DNA of 64,000 bases from Nageia nagi (GCA_050084985.1 JBITNC010000001.1:187364001-187428000); one strand, 5' to 3'; numbered from the stretch's first letter, positions 11,891-22,870 are shown. Made by a program: numbers and translations. The notes: a model not told the origin generated them from the letters alone.

Positions 11891-12955
11891 ATTGTAAACT
11901 GATACATTGTTTCACCTTTTTTTATTATTTGATATATGTATGACACTTTTTGGCCCCCAATTCTATATATAATTTTGAATGCATGTTTAATTTTTATTTT
12001 TTTATTATTTGAATGAATGATTTGTTTGCTTATATAATTGTACTTATATGATTTGCAATTGGAATTTTAATGTACAAGTTTCAAAGTTGTAAGCAACAAA
12101 CCATATATACCATTTCACTTTTTCATTTGCAACTTCATCACATATTTTCACAAAATAATAATTCAACCTATGAAATGAATGCAAGTAAATAACAAACCTA
12201 ATAAACACATTCATACTTATTTATAACCAATATTCAATATCATTGTTTGATTCATACTCAAAAATGAACTAAATCCATGATTCCCTATTTACAACATACA
12301 AACAATCATGAACTTGGGAGAGTTTTTCTATTTTAATGGATTTAAAAATTGACAACATGCCCATAAGATGTCTTAGCATACCTTAAAGAAATAAGATATA
12401 CTTTTTATTTTTATTTTGGTCTGATAGATGTGCATCATTAATGACATAAAAATAGTTGCATGTTATTAACAACATGAGTTTTGAATAATTTTCAAGAAAA
12501 ATATATGAGGGACATGATCAGAATCTACCCATAAGACAAATAAAACCATCACATGACCATTATGAAAATGTAACATACACATTTGACCATTCATAAAATA
12601 ACGTACTTATAATACACTACAATTTCTATTTTTTCAAATTCAAGCAATGAACTTGTGTACCTAGGATGCTTTAACAACCCATACATATTTTGCAAATGTA
12701 GGTACAAAAATAGACACTTTACTGGTGCTATAACTTACATCATTGACAATATGCAAACAATCTTGCACACTGCTAGAAATATTCTTTTTGTAAGCTTCAC
12801 CACTATATTTTGTTTCCTCTTCATAATAGCTCTTACTTATTTTTGATATCTTCTACATTCATTTCTATTAGAGAAATAATAATTCATATAATACTAAGTA
12901 CTTATTAAACTAATGAAGCCTCTTGGTTGTTGAGTTATGTTTGGTAAGGGGTTCA
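11891..12955. other. E2 non-coding region between PMD gene and gag end
   Basis: The stretch is A+T-rich. Six-frame reading shows no protease, RT or integrase motif here, where an autonomous gypsy element would carry pol. A motif with TTATTAACAACATG near 12466 resembles the repeats at 8500-9190. Confidence 0.45.
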
Positions 12956-15200
12956 TAAATATTTCCAACTATCCATTATTAGGATGTACATGCCCTTCTT
13001 CTACTTTAGGATTATCATCCATCCAAATTTCTTTGTTATCAATAATATATTGAATGATATTTCTTAAAATCCTACAATTTTTTTAGGTGCCCTCATGTCC
13101 TATGATAATTGCAAAATTCTTCATATCTATAATTTTCAAGAACACCATTAGGAAAGTGATGCTAAACCATAGGTGGAAGCTCACTAAGATCTTCTTTTAA
13201 TAGCACATTAAGAATATTATCAATAGTATCAATTAACTTAGTAAAATTCCTTTTTATTCTAGTCTTTTTCCATCAACATTAGTTGTAGCAACTTTTGTTT
13301 TCTTTCATACACTTGAGGTTTTTCTTTCTTTTCATACATTAGAGATTTTGAATAACATTTCTTATAAGTTTGCTTGATACAATCTTCCTTTTTAAGTAAA
13401 ATATCTATCATTTTAGCTAATGTCAATCCATTATTATATACAACTTGTATTTTATACATAAGAAATAGAACATTTGTAAAAGTATTATTTAAATCTTGCT
13501 TAGGCAAAAAAAATGATTTGCAATTTATTTCCATACTTTCACAAAATTGGACATATATCAGTTAGTTAATTACTTAATTTTATACAAATATTTGAATTGT
13601 ACTTTTTTTGTAATATTATATCTAAAGTTTTTCAAAAATTTATGTATCAAATCCTCATACTTATTAATACTTTTTTTAGGAAGATTAAAGTACCATTTCA
13701 ATATATCATCTTTCAAGATACTTGAAAATAATTTTACAAGCATATCTCTATCATGAACATATTTAATAGCTTCCTCTTGAAATTTTCTAACATGCATTTT
13801 TGGATCTTGAAAACCATCAAATTTCATAAATTTCATAGTCTTTTTACCAACAAATAATTTAGAAACAATTTTATCATTAAATGGATGTTTTAAACAACAT
13901 AAGAAACAATCTTGATCATCCTTATGCATATCTTTTTCTAAGTTCTCAATCCTTTCATGAATTATTTTTCCATTATTTGGCATAATGGGAGGTTTCTTTG
14001 GTTGTTGGTTTTGCACTATAGGATTATTCCCTATAGGTATATGGATCTTTAGGATTGGTGGTGGGGTTTTTGGTGGTGCATTCCTATTTTGAGAGGTTGG
14101 TTTATTTACACTTTTCCTTCTAATTTCATCCTCTTTTTAGTGGCACAAATGTTCCAATCCTATGTATTCTTTGATGTTTAAGTTTATCAATAAGTTCCAT
14201 CATAAACTATAATTATTGTTCTTAATTAGCCTTTTGAAAATAGTCACTTTCTTGAGCTTCTAAAATAGTTCTTTTCTTTTGACCAACTAGGGTTATATAC
14301 ATAAGCATTAATAATTATAGTAGAAACTTGTTTAGCAATATTTTTGATAGTTTCATCATCAAACAAAATTCTCTTACCTTTTTCCCTTTTAGAATACTCA
14401 AGAATCATACTTGTACCATGACCTTTAGACTGGGTTACTAGGGGTTCATACTCTACTTTGCTCTCCTCATTGGTATCCTCAATGATCATCTCTTTTGGGG
14501 GTTCAAGATCCTCTACTTCCATGTTGTTAGTGACATGTGTATAGTACACATCTTTAATGACATTTTTTTAATGGCAAAAGCTCTTCATTTTCTAGAGCTT
14601 GCATTTTCATAAGAAAATAAACTATTTGAGGATTGTAGAGTTGCAGTATCTACTTCTAATAACTCATAATTTGTTAGTATATCTATAACCTTTTTAGCAT
14701 TGTTATTAAGGTAATACTCCAACTTTTTCTTATCAAATAGCAATTCCTTTATTAATCTAACATGGTTAGGAATTTTATCTAATTCTTCAATTTTAGCATC
14801 ACTATCAGAAGTATCACCATGGCTTCTTAGTCTTGCATTATCAAAATCATAATCATTAATTGATATATTAAACTTATTAGGGGTTTATCCAATAATATCC
14901 ATTCTTTTACTAAAATTTGTAGATTTAGTATCATTTTTCTCATCAATATTCATTCTATTATTAGGATTAGGCTCTTGCATTTGTATAGGTAAATCAAGGT
15001 TAACCCTAATACTTCTCCTAATCTCATTAAAATAGAATTTACTTCTAGAAACCGTAGGATGTTCTTCATTAAAATTTATATTTGGAACAGAGGCATAACA
15101 AACCCTAGCTTTATCATTTTTTCAAACCATTACTCTAAACATCTCGAGTAAGGGAAGAGATAATAACATGAATGAAATCATAACTCTTAAAAAGGAATGC
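12956..15200 (-). pseudogene. E2 gag
   Basis: At 13570-14016 the minus strand reads MKFDGFQDPKMHVRKFQEEA, then LKWYFNLPKKSINKYEDLIH: the capsid region of a gypsy gag (F-x-G-x-DP-x-H, WY-x-LP). The upstream part 14244-14549 is acidic and lysine-rich (EVEDLEPPKEMIIEDTNEES) and has no motif. Near 13050-13120 a zinc-finger-like end reads CNYH, GHLKNC, ILRNIIQYIIDNKEIW. It matches the C-x2-H-x3-GH-x4-C block that closes gag in Tat-type elements. The pieces lie in several frames, so there are indels as well as stops. No protease follows. Its capsid sequence differs clearly from that of E1, so E2 is a separate family, not a copy of its host element. Confidence 0.75.
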
Positions 15201-15225
15201 CCTAGAATGTAGTATAGGTAAGTAA

Positions 15226-15245
15226 GAATGTCAATTTGACCAAAA
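15226..15245 (-). promoter_or_regulatory. E2 primer-binding site region
   Basis: On the minus strand TTTTGGTCAAATTGAC directly follows the LTR end TCTACA. The TGG beginning 3 nt after the LTR is the expected complement of a tRNA CCA end. The same LTR-end layout (TTTTGG directly after ACA) is seen for E1 and element C. I cannot name the tRNA. Confidence 0.55.
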
Positions 15246-15955
15246 TGTAGACCCTAAATTATGTAAAATGCAAATATACATAATAAATAAAATCATCTAC
15301 AATATAAGAAAAGCTACATATGTACACTATATCAAATACAATAAATATACATGAAAAGCATGTATTTGATATGAAGTGTATGTACAATCCTTAAAAGTAA
15401 ATGTTAATGTATCTACGAAGGATTGGGATCGGATTGGAGGTGAGATCATAATGAATATTTGTATACATGAATCAATGGCTTATAAAACCAAAATATGGAA
15501 CCCTCAATCCTTAAGACATATACAGTTAATAGTGTTGAATATGAAGAATTATGGAGTGCACCAAAGATAGAAAGTTTCAGATCTTAGAGTATAATAATTT
15601 CTCATAATAGGTGGCATCAAAAGATACCATTGCTTGATGAATATTATGGTAGACAACCACCTATAAGAGATCTTATCATATAAAAGAGTTATAATCTATG
15701 GAGGTCAACCTATTCCACTCGCATATATGGCCTGAAAAGACTTGGAAAGAAGTGAAGCCCAACCTCTAGCAATAATATAAAATTTTATTATATTCAAGAT
15801 AAATTGAAATATGAACCATAGCATATGATATTGCATTGGCCCTAGCATATTGTAATATCAAATTTATCTTGACATTTGTAATATTGTAATAAGTCATTTA
15901 GAAATCCTAAATATGATTTATTAAATAAATAATAAATCATTTTTAGGTGTCTATA
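15246..15955 (-). repeat. E2 5' LTR (710 bp)
   Basis: Partner of 7140-7849 and equal in length. Its terminal ACA has decayed to ATA (CTATA at 15951-15955). Differences from the other LTR are scattered substitutions, many of them transitions, so the insertion is not recent. Confidence 0.88.
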
Positions 15956-16313
15956 GTTGTGCTCTTGGTTGAGGTTGGGGATGGGAAGAATGTGGAGGTA
16001 TGGAGACTTGGGTAGTGAAAATGGTGGATGGGATGGAAGAGGAAGGTATGGTTTGTGAAATAAAAGGATTGGTGTTGGTGTTAATAGAAGTGTATCTCCT
16101 ATTTTTGGGATCAATTATGATATTATTTTGCATGGATGAAGTTAGAATGGAGGCCAAATCAATAATAGTTAGATTCCAAAAAGTTTCAATGTGAGATTGG
16201 TTTCTTGAAGGATTAATTTGAGGTTGATTATTTTTCACAATTGAAGAGCTTGGTTGATTAGAAAGTTGTTTAGATTTAAGAACCTTCATGATAGCATCAA
16301 TATTGTTTAACAC
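15956..16313 (-). pseudogene. E1 gag, N-terminal part
   Basis: This is an open stretch of 120 codons from a minus-strand ATG at 16311-16313. It is rich in Ser, Asn, Gln and Pro and has a KQLSNQPSSSIVKNN region and a Pro/Ser/His-rich end. After excising E2 together with one target duplication, the codon at 15956 continues directly into 7134 in the same phase, with no stop at the junction. That supports both the nesting and the assignment to gag. No enzyme motif is expected here. Confidence 0.65.
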
Positions 16314-16319
16314 ATATTG

Positions 16320-17711
16320 CTCAAATTCATCAATTAAATTTTAATTAATTGGTTCCATCATGAGTTCTATCATAGGAGGAATAGAGTTTTTTGGATTTTC
16401 AAAGTTTTGCTAAGATTAATTCCTAATTCTAACCATGATTTTTGATATAAAGTTTTTTAAAATTTCACTCTTTGATTTGAAAATATCATGGCATTTTGAT
16501 AGTCTAATGAAACGTGTTGTTGTTTCCATAAAGATAAAATGTGACAATGTTCCTAAAATGTGAAGGCATTTTAGCAGGATTAAAATTTTAAGACTATTTG
16601 AATTTTGATTTTGATCTTTTTGAATTTTTGAAGTTTAGATTTACAAAAAATAAACAAACATAGATAAAATTAAATAGTCAGTAATACATGCACTCACATA
16701 TGATCAATACAAATTCATCTTTCAATCCTAAAATACCATTTTGTAAAAGTTTAATATTTATTTTGCTATGATGAAGATAAAGAAAATTGTTTAAATGATC
16801 CGAAGGATGGTCCTATAGAAAAAGAAATTTCTAAGGTTGAACCTCGCTTTAACCAAGTTCACAAGTGGGTTCCATTGCAAAACTATGGGAAGACTATCTT
16901 AGTGAGTGAGCCAAGCATAGTCTAGGTCCTCAATGATTAAATCCAAGAGACCTATCTACTTATTTATGAAAAAAATGAGCCTTGGTGATGAAATTTAAGG
17001 ATTTCCTTTTGTATATGCACAAGTGTAAAAACAAAGGTGAATTAATGAAATGCAAGGTTTATTCCCTTTAACATCACCATAACATATTATGATCATCCAA
17101 TATCACTTTTCAGTGTAAGGGGAGAGCATACACCAAACTATGGGGCTATTTAATATGGTTCTTTAATTTGAACCTCTCACAACCTTTCTCTAATAATTTA
17201 AGATCACTTTTTAGTGCAAAGGGAGAGCATACTTTAATTTTATGAGAGATTATTTTAATTGAATAAGCAAGAATACACAAGATGATATCACAAAGCCTAG
17301 TTCTTTTAGCCTTTAAATTTTTATGTTTGGTTAATTGCACACCCAAGAAATATAGATACAAAAAATAGAAATCATGAAGGTAAAAAATTAGGATCTATGT
17401 AGCTTTTCCTCAACTAAAAACCTTGCAGAAGAAATGTGATCCTATTTAGAAAAATGCTAGAGGACCTAAATGCGTAGCCTTGATAAATGCAATCATATTT
17501 TTGAAATGCATTGGTATTTTAGCAGTTTAACTTTTTTATGCCAGAAATTTCTAAACATAGAAACATAATAAACACAAATAAAAATAAAAATAAAAATACA
17601 CAAAAAAAAACTTACTAGAATGCTTGGATCACATAAAATGTTAGTGAAATCCAAATTGAAAAGAGGTGGGTAAAGGATCCTTAGTAAGATGGACCGAGGG
17701 AGGTCCCACCA
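16320..17711 (-). other. E1 untranslated leader
   Basis: This lies between the probable primer-binding site and the gag start. I see no domain. At 17095-17240 the phrase AGTG(T/C)AA(G)GGGAGAGCATAC occurs twice about 115 bp apart, a small internal repeat. The plus-strand polyA at 17578-17609 is low complexity. Confidence 0.45.
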
Positions 17712-17735
17712 ATTGTGCCAAAATGTTTCAAATAA
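17712..17735 (-). promoter_or_regulatory. E1 primer-binding site region
   Basis: On the minus strand the order is GAAACA (LTR end), then TTTTGGCACAATTGGTGGGACC. TGGCAC-AATTGGTGGGA resembles a decayed form of the TGGCGCCgTTGccGGGGA type site found in Tat and related gypsy elements. The match is from memory and partial. Confidence 0.5.
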
Positions 17736-18598
17736 AAATGACCCCTTTCAAGATCAATCCAATCCAATTTGAAAATATATAGATTTATTTGCAAGATAGA
17801 CTAATTTCATGGAGATATTTCCATTTATTTTTCATGTCTTCTCTGCTAAGCATATTTGGAACAACATAATGACTTGGTAAAATAGTAACTGGATTTTGAG
17901 ATTCTCTTGCTTCACTATTGGATTATCCCTTGATGACATGGCAAGATGATTTTGCATTCATGTCCAACTAATTTCTTTCTTATTTATAATAAAATAAATT
18001 AGTAATATTAATGTGATAAACATTAATAAAATAAGATAAATATTTATGTTATTTAAATAAATCAAATTTTGATTAAATAAAGCAAATGAATATAATCAAA
18101 TTTAATTAACATGACTAATGCTAATTAATATTTCATAAATAAATGACTATAATTAAATTGTAAATAATATGATAAATATTTAATTATAGTTTTCCAATAA
18201 ATAGCCATGATTCAAAATTCAATCAACATGACTAATATTAATCATATTTTTTAAATAAATGACTATGATCAAAATGTAATTAATATGATAAATAATAATT
18301 ACAATTTTCAAGTATATGATTATGATATAAAATATAATTAGCATAACTAATATTTATTTAATTTTTCAAAGTAATTGATTATGATAAAAAAACACGATTA
18401 CCATGACTACTATTACTCGTAATTTTCAAATATTTGACTATGATCGAATGTATTTAATATGATAAATATTAATAATGATTTCTTAATAAATGACTATGAT
18501 AAAATGAAATAATGACTATTGATAAAGCATCATTAAAATAATCAAAATTGATAGCATTTGATAAAGTATGCTTAACTAATGCCAGACTAAATAAACAT
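17736..18598 (-). repeat. E1 5' LTR (tentative ends)
   Basis: The left end is fixed by the primer-binding site. The right end at 18598 is chosen because AAATAAACA there gives a minus-strand start TGTTTATTT, mirroring the other end ATTTGAAACA. Beyond it the RNase H of an older element begins. The second LTR is outside the window, so length and boundary are inference. The right half is a degenerate tandem array. Confidence 0.45.
18020..18545. repeat. Degenerate tandem repeat, unit about 58 bp
   Basis: A unit containing AATGACTATGATCAAAATGTAATTAATATGATAAATATTAAT recurs. The GACTAT-type anchor falls at 18145, 18204, 18261, 18318, 18377, 18436 and 18492, spacing 56-59 bp, with an older copy near 18086. 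Units are heavily diverged. The array lies inside the proposed E1 LTR. Confidence 0.65.
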
Positions 18599-18599
18599 G

Positions 18600-20290
18600 T
18601 CAGAGATAAAAGTGGGTTGGACCAAATATAGCACAAGGTATTAGATTCGGGTCTCTATACATATATAGTATTGTTAGGTGTATGATGCCTTAACTTTTCT
18701 ATAGAAAAAGTAATAGGATAACATAACTTTTCAATCAAGGAGTGTACCTTAACTCATAATCTAGTAAATACTTGTTAATGTAATAGATTATTTTTTCTTT
18801 GTTATTTTAATCTTTTTTGATAAGCATCTTCCTTAATTACTTTATTATTACTAAAACATGGAGATACAAGGACTTATTCATTTCCAAAGTTTTTAGAATA
18901 GATCATTAAGAAGATAATCTTTAATGGCATCAAAAGCCTTTTGATATTTTTCATTCCATTCAAACTTTACATTCTACTTAAGAAAATAAGTAAAATGCTC
19001 ATATATATCTACTAATTGAGATATGAACCTTCTAATTGATTGGATTTTACCTTATAGACTACTTAGGTCTTTGAGGTTGGAGAGGTTTGTAATTACATTT
19101 AACATTTTTATATCCACTTCTATGCCTCTTCTTAAAACTATGAAGTCTAAATTTTTTTTGAAGGATATCCTAAAAGAACAATTTTGAGATTTGAATATTA
19201 ATTTGTATCATCCTAACCTATGAAAATCTATCTATAATCTTGTAAATGATCTTCTCTTTTCTTAGATTATGCAAGAAATTCATCCATGTAAAACCATAGC
19301 AATTTAATTTGTGGTCCTCACATTCTTAATACCAAATAGCACCACCACATAACAAAAATTGCCCCATGGATTAATGAATTTTATTTTTGATGTTTTAGAT
19401 TTATTTTTGTTAGATTGTAACTTGAAAAGCCATCTATGAATGAAATAATTTCATACCATGTTGTGGAATCAATAATCATGTCAATATTTAGAAATGGATA
19501 ATTATATTTTGGACATTATTTATTGGCATCCTTGAAACTTGTGTAAACTATTACTTCCCTTTTTTTGTGGGAATAATATTATAAATCTTTAGAAAATAAT
19601 CAATTTCTCTAATGAACTTAGCTTTTAAATTCTTTTGTATTTTTTTTTTTTACTTGTAAAGAAACTTTGGAATGCATATTTTTTAATTTTTAAGTGATAG
19701 ATATTACGTCTTATTGAATAACTAGATTATGCATAAGAAATTATGGATCCAAACCTGGCATATCATCATATGATCAAGTAAAAATATATAAAAATTCTAT
19801 GAGAATATATTTGTACTTGGCTTGTTCTTCTTGTTAGAGTTATGCTTCTACTTTAATGGGCCTTAGATATTCTCCACTTTGAAAATTAATATTAATTATT
19901 TTTCATTTATTAAAGTGGATTCATCTCTTAATTGAGGTGGGGTACATAATACTACTTACTTTTCACCACAAATTTTCCATTAGCCATCTTTTCTTACATA
20001 GCTACAACTACTAAACTATATAGAAAGAAGTTTAGTGTATAAGATAAGAACCAATTATATTTTAATTCTCATCTTTTTGAAAATAATATTGTCATTCTCC
20101 TCATTTTATATCTCAATCCTAAGGTTTTAGTCATCATTAAACTATTCAATTAGAACCTATAATTAAATTTATCTTTGACTATTTAATTTAAGTGTGAGGG
20201 TTGTTTACACATTGATCTTGTTTCATAAGTAATCATATGACTCATGTCAATGTGATCAATCTTAATAATTATGTATTTATCATTATTTAT
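18600..20290 (-). pseudogene. E0: older gypsy RT and RNase H remnant
   Basis: Minus-strand translation is badly broken but recognisable. Near 19400-19560 it reads ANK.CPKYNYPFLNIDMIIDS and FIDGFSSYN, the RT fingers with the first catalytic Asp. Near 18900-19110 come RRGIEVDIKMLNVI, IRRFISQLVDIYEHF and NVKFEWNEKYQKAFDAIKDYL, the RT thumb and connection. Near 18680-18860 RNase H-like strands end in LIEKLCYPITFSIEKLRH. The YVDD box is destroyed (the region near 19270 reads FYMDEFLA). Sequence resembles E1 and element C, so this is a third Tat-type copy. It ends at the proposed E1 LTR, suggesting E1 landed in it. From 19570 to 20290 I see only unassigned A+T-rich sequence. Confidence 0.7.
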
Positions 20291-20322
20291 AATGGTATAT
20301 ACTCTAAGTTTGGATCTAAGTA

Positions 20323-22022
20323 TTTTTTTTGAATGAAAAGACTTAATATTAAGAAAATACTAATCATACAAAAAGGAGTGGGTGGGATTAGCACACCCTA
20401 ATACTCACACTAACTTATACAGTTAGGAAGCAAAGAAATAAAATGTTGAAACTCCTAAGCATGATAAAAGACCAGATAAACTCCTTACGGAGTAATACAA
20501 CTAACAACTAAAATATTAATCAATTTTTAGCTCATCTAGAGGATAAAATTTATCCATACGACCTAAGTAATCCTAACCATGATTAGAATTATCATCATTT
20601 CTTTAGCATAATTCTCTCCGAGTTGAGGGTTAGGCACATTTCCCACAATAAGAATAGACCCCCAAGTTCTCTATGGCTATGAAGGAGGGTCATCACCCCA
20701 CCCTGTCCTTGGAGGAGAAATAATTGGATGCATATCCTAGCCCAACTAGACTCAAGAAGAGGAAGGAGCAGCTGAGCAGATTCTTTTCAAGTTTGAAGGT
20801 GGCTAAGACTAGTGCCAAGCTGATGATGAAGGAGGTTGGTGAGGAGGGGAACCCTAGTTTCAAGGTCGAGATCGTCCTTGAGAAACACCCCACTACTAAG
20901 TCTGATGGTGCTATGGAGGTCGATCAGGAGAGAGCCTACTCGTGGTACAGGGAGCATTGGCCCAGTAGTTTAGAATATTACGTAAGTGTTGAACCTCCAT
21001 GTTTACTTTTTCCACCTGAGCAATAATTTACAACCATGTATCATAAAAAATGGTATACTTGTCAAAAATATTAAACTAGACAAAAGCTTCCTCTTTGCCA
21101 AAAATGGTGTTGTTTCTACTTTTCCATAAGTAAAAAAGCACAGTAACATGATAGATATGCCACATTTCACCCAAAAGAGCATGAACCTAAGAACATGTTG
21201 ACAAAAGGAACTGGTTAAAAAAAAAGAGAGAGAGAAAATCCAATCCCAAATAGCTTTAGCTTTCAAGTAAGAATAGAAAACATGGAGGAAATCTTTAGGA
21301 GAATTACAAAAAGCACAAGTAGGATTAGGAACCCCAAGTAGACTCTACAAATACAAATCGACAACCCTTGATGTAACAAACTCTAAGCAAGAAAGTTGTG
21401 CTTAGGTTCAATGTAAGCCTTCCAAATAGTGGTGAAACATAACTTTCATATTGACTGGGAGGAGACAAGATCCCATTTGTTATTCAAAACCTCAACCATG
21501 GGAACATGAGGTGAAAGCCAAGAGTAACCCATGTGAGGTTTATATTTGAGCAAATAAACATTATTAGGCCAAACTCAGTCTTCCCACCAAGAAGGTTGGA
21601 AGACTTTGCCTAGTCAAACCCAGATTGAGAAAGGGGTCTTATCAATTAAGAATTCAAAAGTAGATTTATCAACAAATGAGAGTCCATATAGATGCTTGAA
21701 CTTATCCCAAGTATACCAACTCTTGGTTTAACTATCATAAAGATCTCGGAAAGAGTCAATTCCTTTCTTGTGAAACCTTAAAGCATGAATCCATTACACT
21801 TGCGCTAAAAGAGCGTTATCATAAGTAATGGTTGTGGACCACCACAAACTAAGAGAGAAGTAGGAAGCTCTTGAGCCTTGACCACTTCCTTACTAACTAA
21901 GCTAAGGTTTCAAGGCTTCCCAAGCCTTCCAAATACTTTTGACAACAAAAGAACTAGATATCTTGATTTGAACATGGGTAGTGAGAATAGTCTGCAAATC
22001 TAAACCTTTCACTTCATCTAAT
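20323..22022 (-). mobile_element. Truncated LINE (non-LTR retrotransposon)
   Basis: From 22022 leftward the minus strand keeps one frame for about 650 bp: KSIWKAWEALKP near 21930, FHKKGIDSFRDLYD near 21760, SWYTWDKFKHLYGLSFVDKS near 21690. Next come TTIWKAYIEPKHNFLA near 21430 and, after a frame change, TCAFCNSPKDFLHVFYSYLK at about 21290. This is the C-terminal end of LINE ORF2, closing with the zf-RVT zinc finger (C-x2-C-x7-H; the last Cys is now Tyr). RT and endonuclease are absent, so the copy is 5'-truncated, as most LINEs are. The 3' end is placed at an 8-T run (20323-20330), a poly(A) tail on the minus strand. Target duplication is not clear. Confidence 0.65.
20673..20981 (+). pseudogene. 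Exon-like coding fragment of unknown function
   Basis: From an ATG at 20673 the plus strand stays open to 20981 except for one TAA at 20721, which reads as CAA (Gln) if C-to-T decay is undone. Codon usage is unlike the surroundings: many G/C third positions and a much higher GC level. The product would be about 100 residues: charged, with SRFFSSLKVAKTSAKLMM, an EVGEEGNPSFKVEIVLEKH stretch and AYSWYREHWPSSLEYY. The frame ends at TAC|GTAAGT (20982-20987), a near-perfect plant splice donor. I do not recognise the family. It sits antisense within the tail of the LINE, so it may be a captured gene piece or a host exon next to the LINE. Not confidently a functional gene. Confidence 0.4.
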
Positions 22023-22640
22023 AGGGATAAGGTGGTTGGTTATTTATTTTAGCATTGAATTCTGGTGAACATGTTATATTTTCAAAATATGAAATAATTG
22101 AATCCTAGGGTTTTTGAAATCTATTATTTTTCATTTCTTATGAAATAAAATAATTTTACTTCTAAACTTTTCAAAAAGAGTTTAATAATTTCATTTTCAC
22201 CTAATTAGTAAAGTCATAAAAATATAAATAATGATCCTAAAGGTATTCTCGGAATATGGATTTCACCAAATATGGATGAAAATATTAATGTAGGATGCAA
22301 TTCGATAGCAAAAAATAAATAAGGTAGTAAACCTGTTATGATGAAAAATGTAAAAATAATTAATAGGGTTATTAAATTCTATTACTACTAATTATTTTAT
22401 AAAGAAGACTATTTTCGAATGTAAAATAAATGACATCAAATAATAAGAATAATGATATATGTACACAAATAAACGAAACGATAAAAATTGAATACTTAAA
22501 TATAACAACATTTTAATCTTGCCATGGTAACAAACTACAACATGTTGATATTACACCTTAAACATATGCATGTTATTTATACATGTACATTGAGCCCCCT
22601 TCTAAGCTATCAAGAGATGAAAGGATGAAATATTAATTTT
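22023..22640. other. A+T-rich DNA upstream of the C2 gene
   Basis: No domain was found on either strand. This is probably the distal promoter region of the gene that follows. Base composition changes sharply near 22660, where CpG-containing sequence begins. Confidence 0.4.
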
Positions 22641-22659
22641 GATAAGAGATTGTCACAAT

Positions 22660-22870
22660 TATGAGCTGGGAAGGAGGAGATATTCAACGCGGAGAGGCGG
22701 ACAGTAAGGTTGGGCAGTTTATTTTACTCTTATGAAACTGTGCGCAGATCTGAGAAAGAGGAGAAGAAAAAATTCGGCCAAAGGGGAAGTGAGATCGAAA
22801 TCGAAATGGCGCGGGGGACGCTGGAAGTGCTTGTCGTTAACGTCCATGGCCTCCACAACGCTGATTTTCT
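22660..22870 (+). promoter_or_regulatory. CpG-containing island over the start of the C2 gene
   Basis: AACGCGGAGAGGCGGACAG near 22685, then GTGCGCAGATC, TTCGGCC, GATCGAAATCG and GGCGCGGGGGACG. CpG is very rare elsewhere in the window, so this cluster marks DNA that escaped methylation and deamination. It covers the probable 5' UTR and first exon. Confidence 0.55.

Larger units (their letters stand above)
7140..15955 (-). mobile_element. E2: complete nested LTR element with gag, no pol, and an antisense PMD gene
   Basis: Direct repeats of 710 bp each (7140-7849 and 15246-15955) bound the element. A polypurine tract lies right of the left repeat (AAAGAGGAAAAA on the minus strand). TTTTGGTCAAATTGAC lies directly left of the right repeat and is in the position of a primer-binding site. 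Both say the element reads on the minus strand. Target duplications are ATTGT (7135-7139) and GTTGT (15956-15960), differing by one transition. The interior (7.4 kb) holds gag (about 12960-15200) and nothing resembling protease, RT or integrase. A PMD gene lies on the plus strand between gag and the 3' LTR. It would depend on a partner element for reverse transcription and integration. LTR ends form the inverted pair TGTAGA/TCTACA, shared with element C. Confidence 0.85.
1732..18598 (-). mobile_element. E1: outer Tat-type Ty3/gypsy retrotransposon, split by two younger insertions
   Basis: Read right to left the parts are: tentative 5' LTR (17736-18598), a primer-binding-type sequence, leader, gag (15956-16313 continuing at 7134), protease with an Asp-Asn-Gly-Ser active site near 5287-5340, RT with YVDD, RNase H, and a second RNase H that breaks off at about 1737. 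The second RNase H is the mark of the Tat clade. E2 (7140-15955) splits the gag, and the copia-like element (1-1731) removes integrase from view. The reading frames are broken by many stops and frameshifts, so this is a dead copy. Its second LTR is not in the window, so its age and exact right end cannot be read from LTR comparison. Confidence 0.75.

Noticed and set aside
7140-15955. E2 LTRs as the two LTRs of E1
   Set aside because: The purine tract and primer-site region lie on the inner sides, the flanks are E1 gag on both sides, and the flanking 5-bp duplications match; E2 has its own distinct gag.
20323-22022. Endogenous pararetrovirus or gypsy RT as the source of the minus-strand frame
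   Set aside because: The zf-RVT type end (CAFC ... H) and the WKAW/FHKKGIDSFRDLYD blocks belong to LINE ORF2; no YVDD, protease or movement protein is present.
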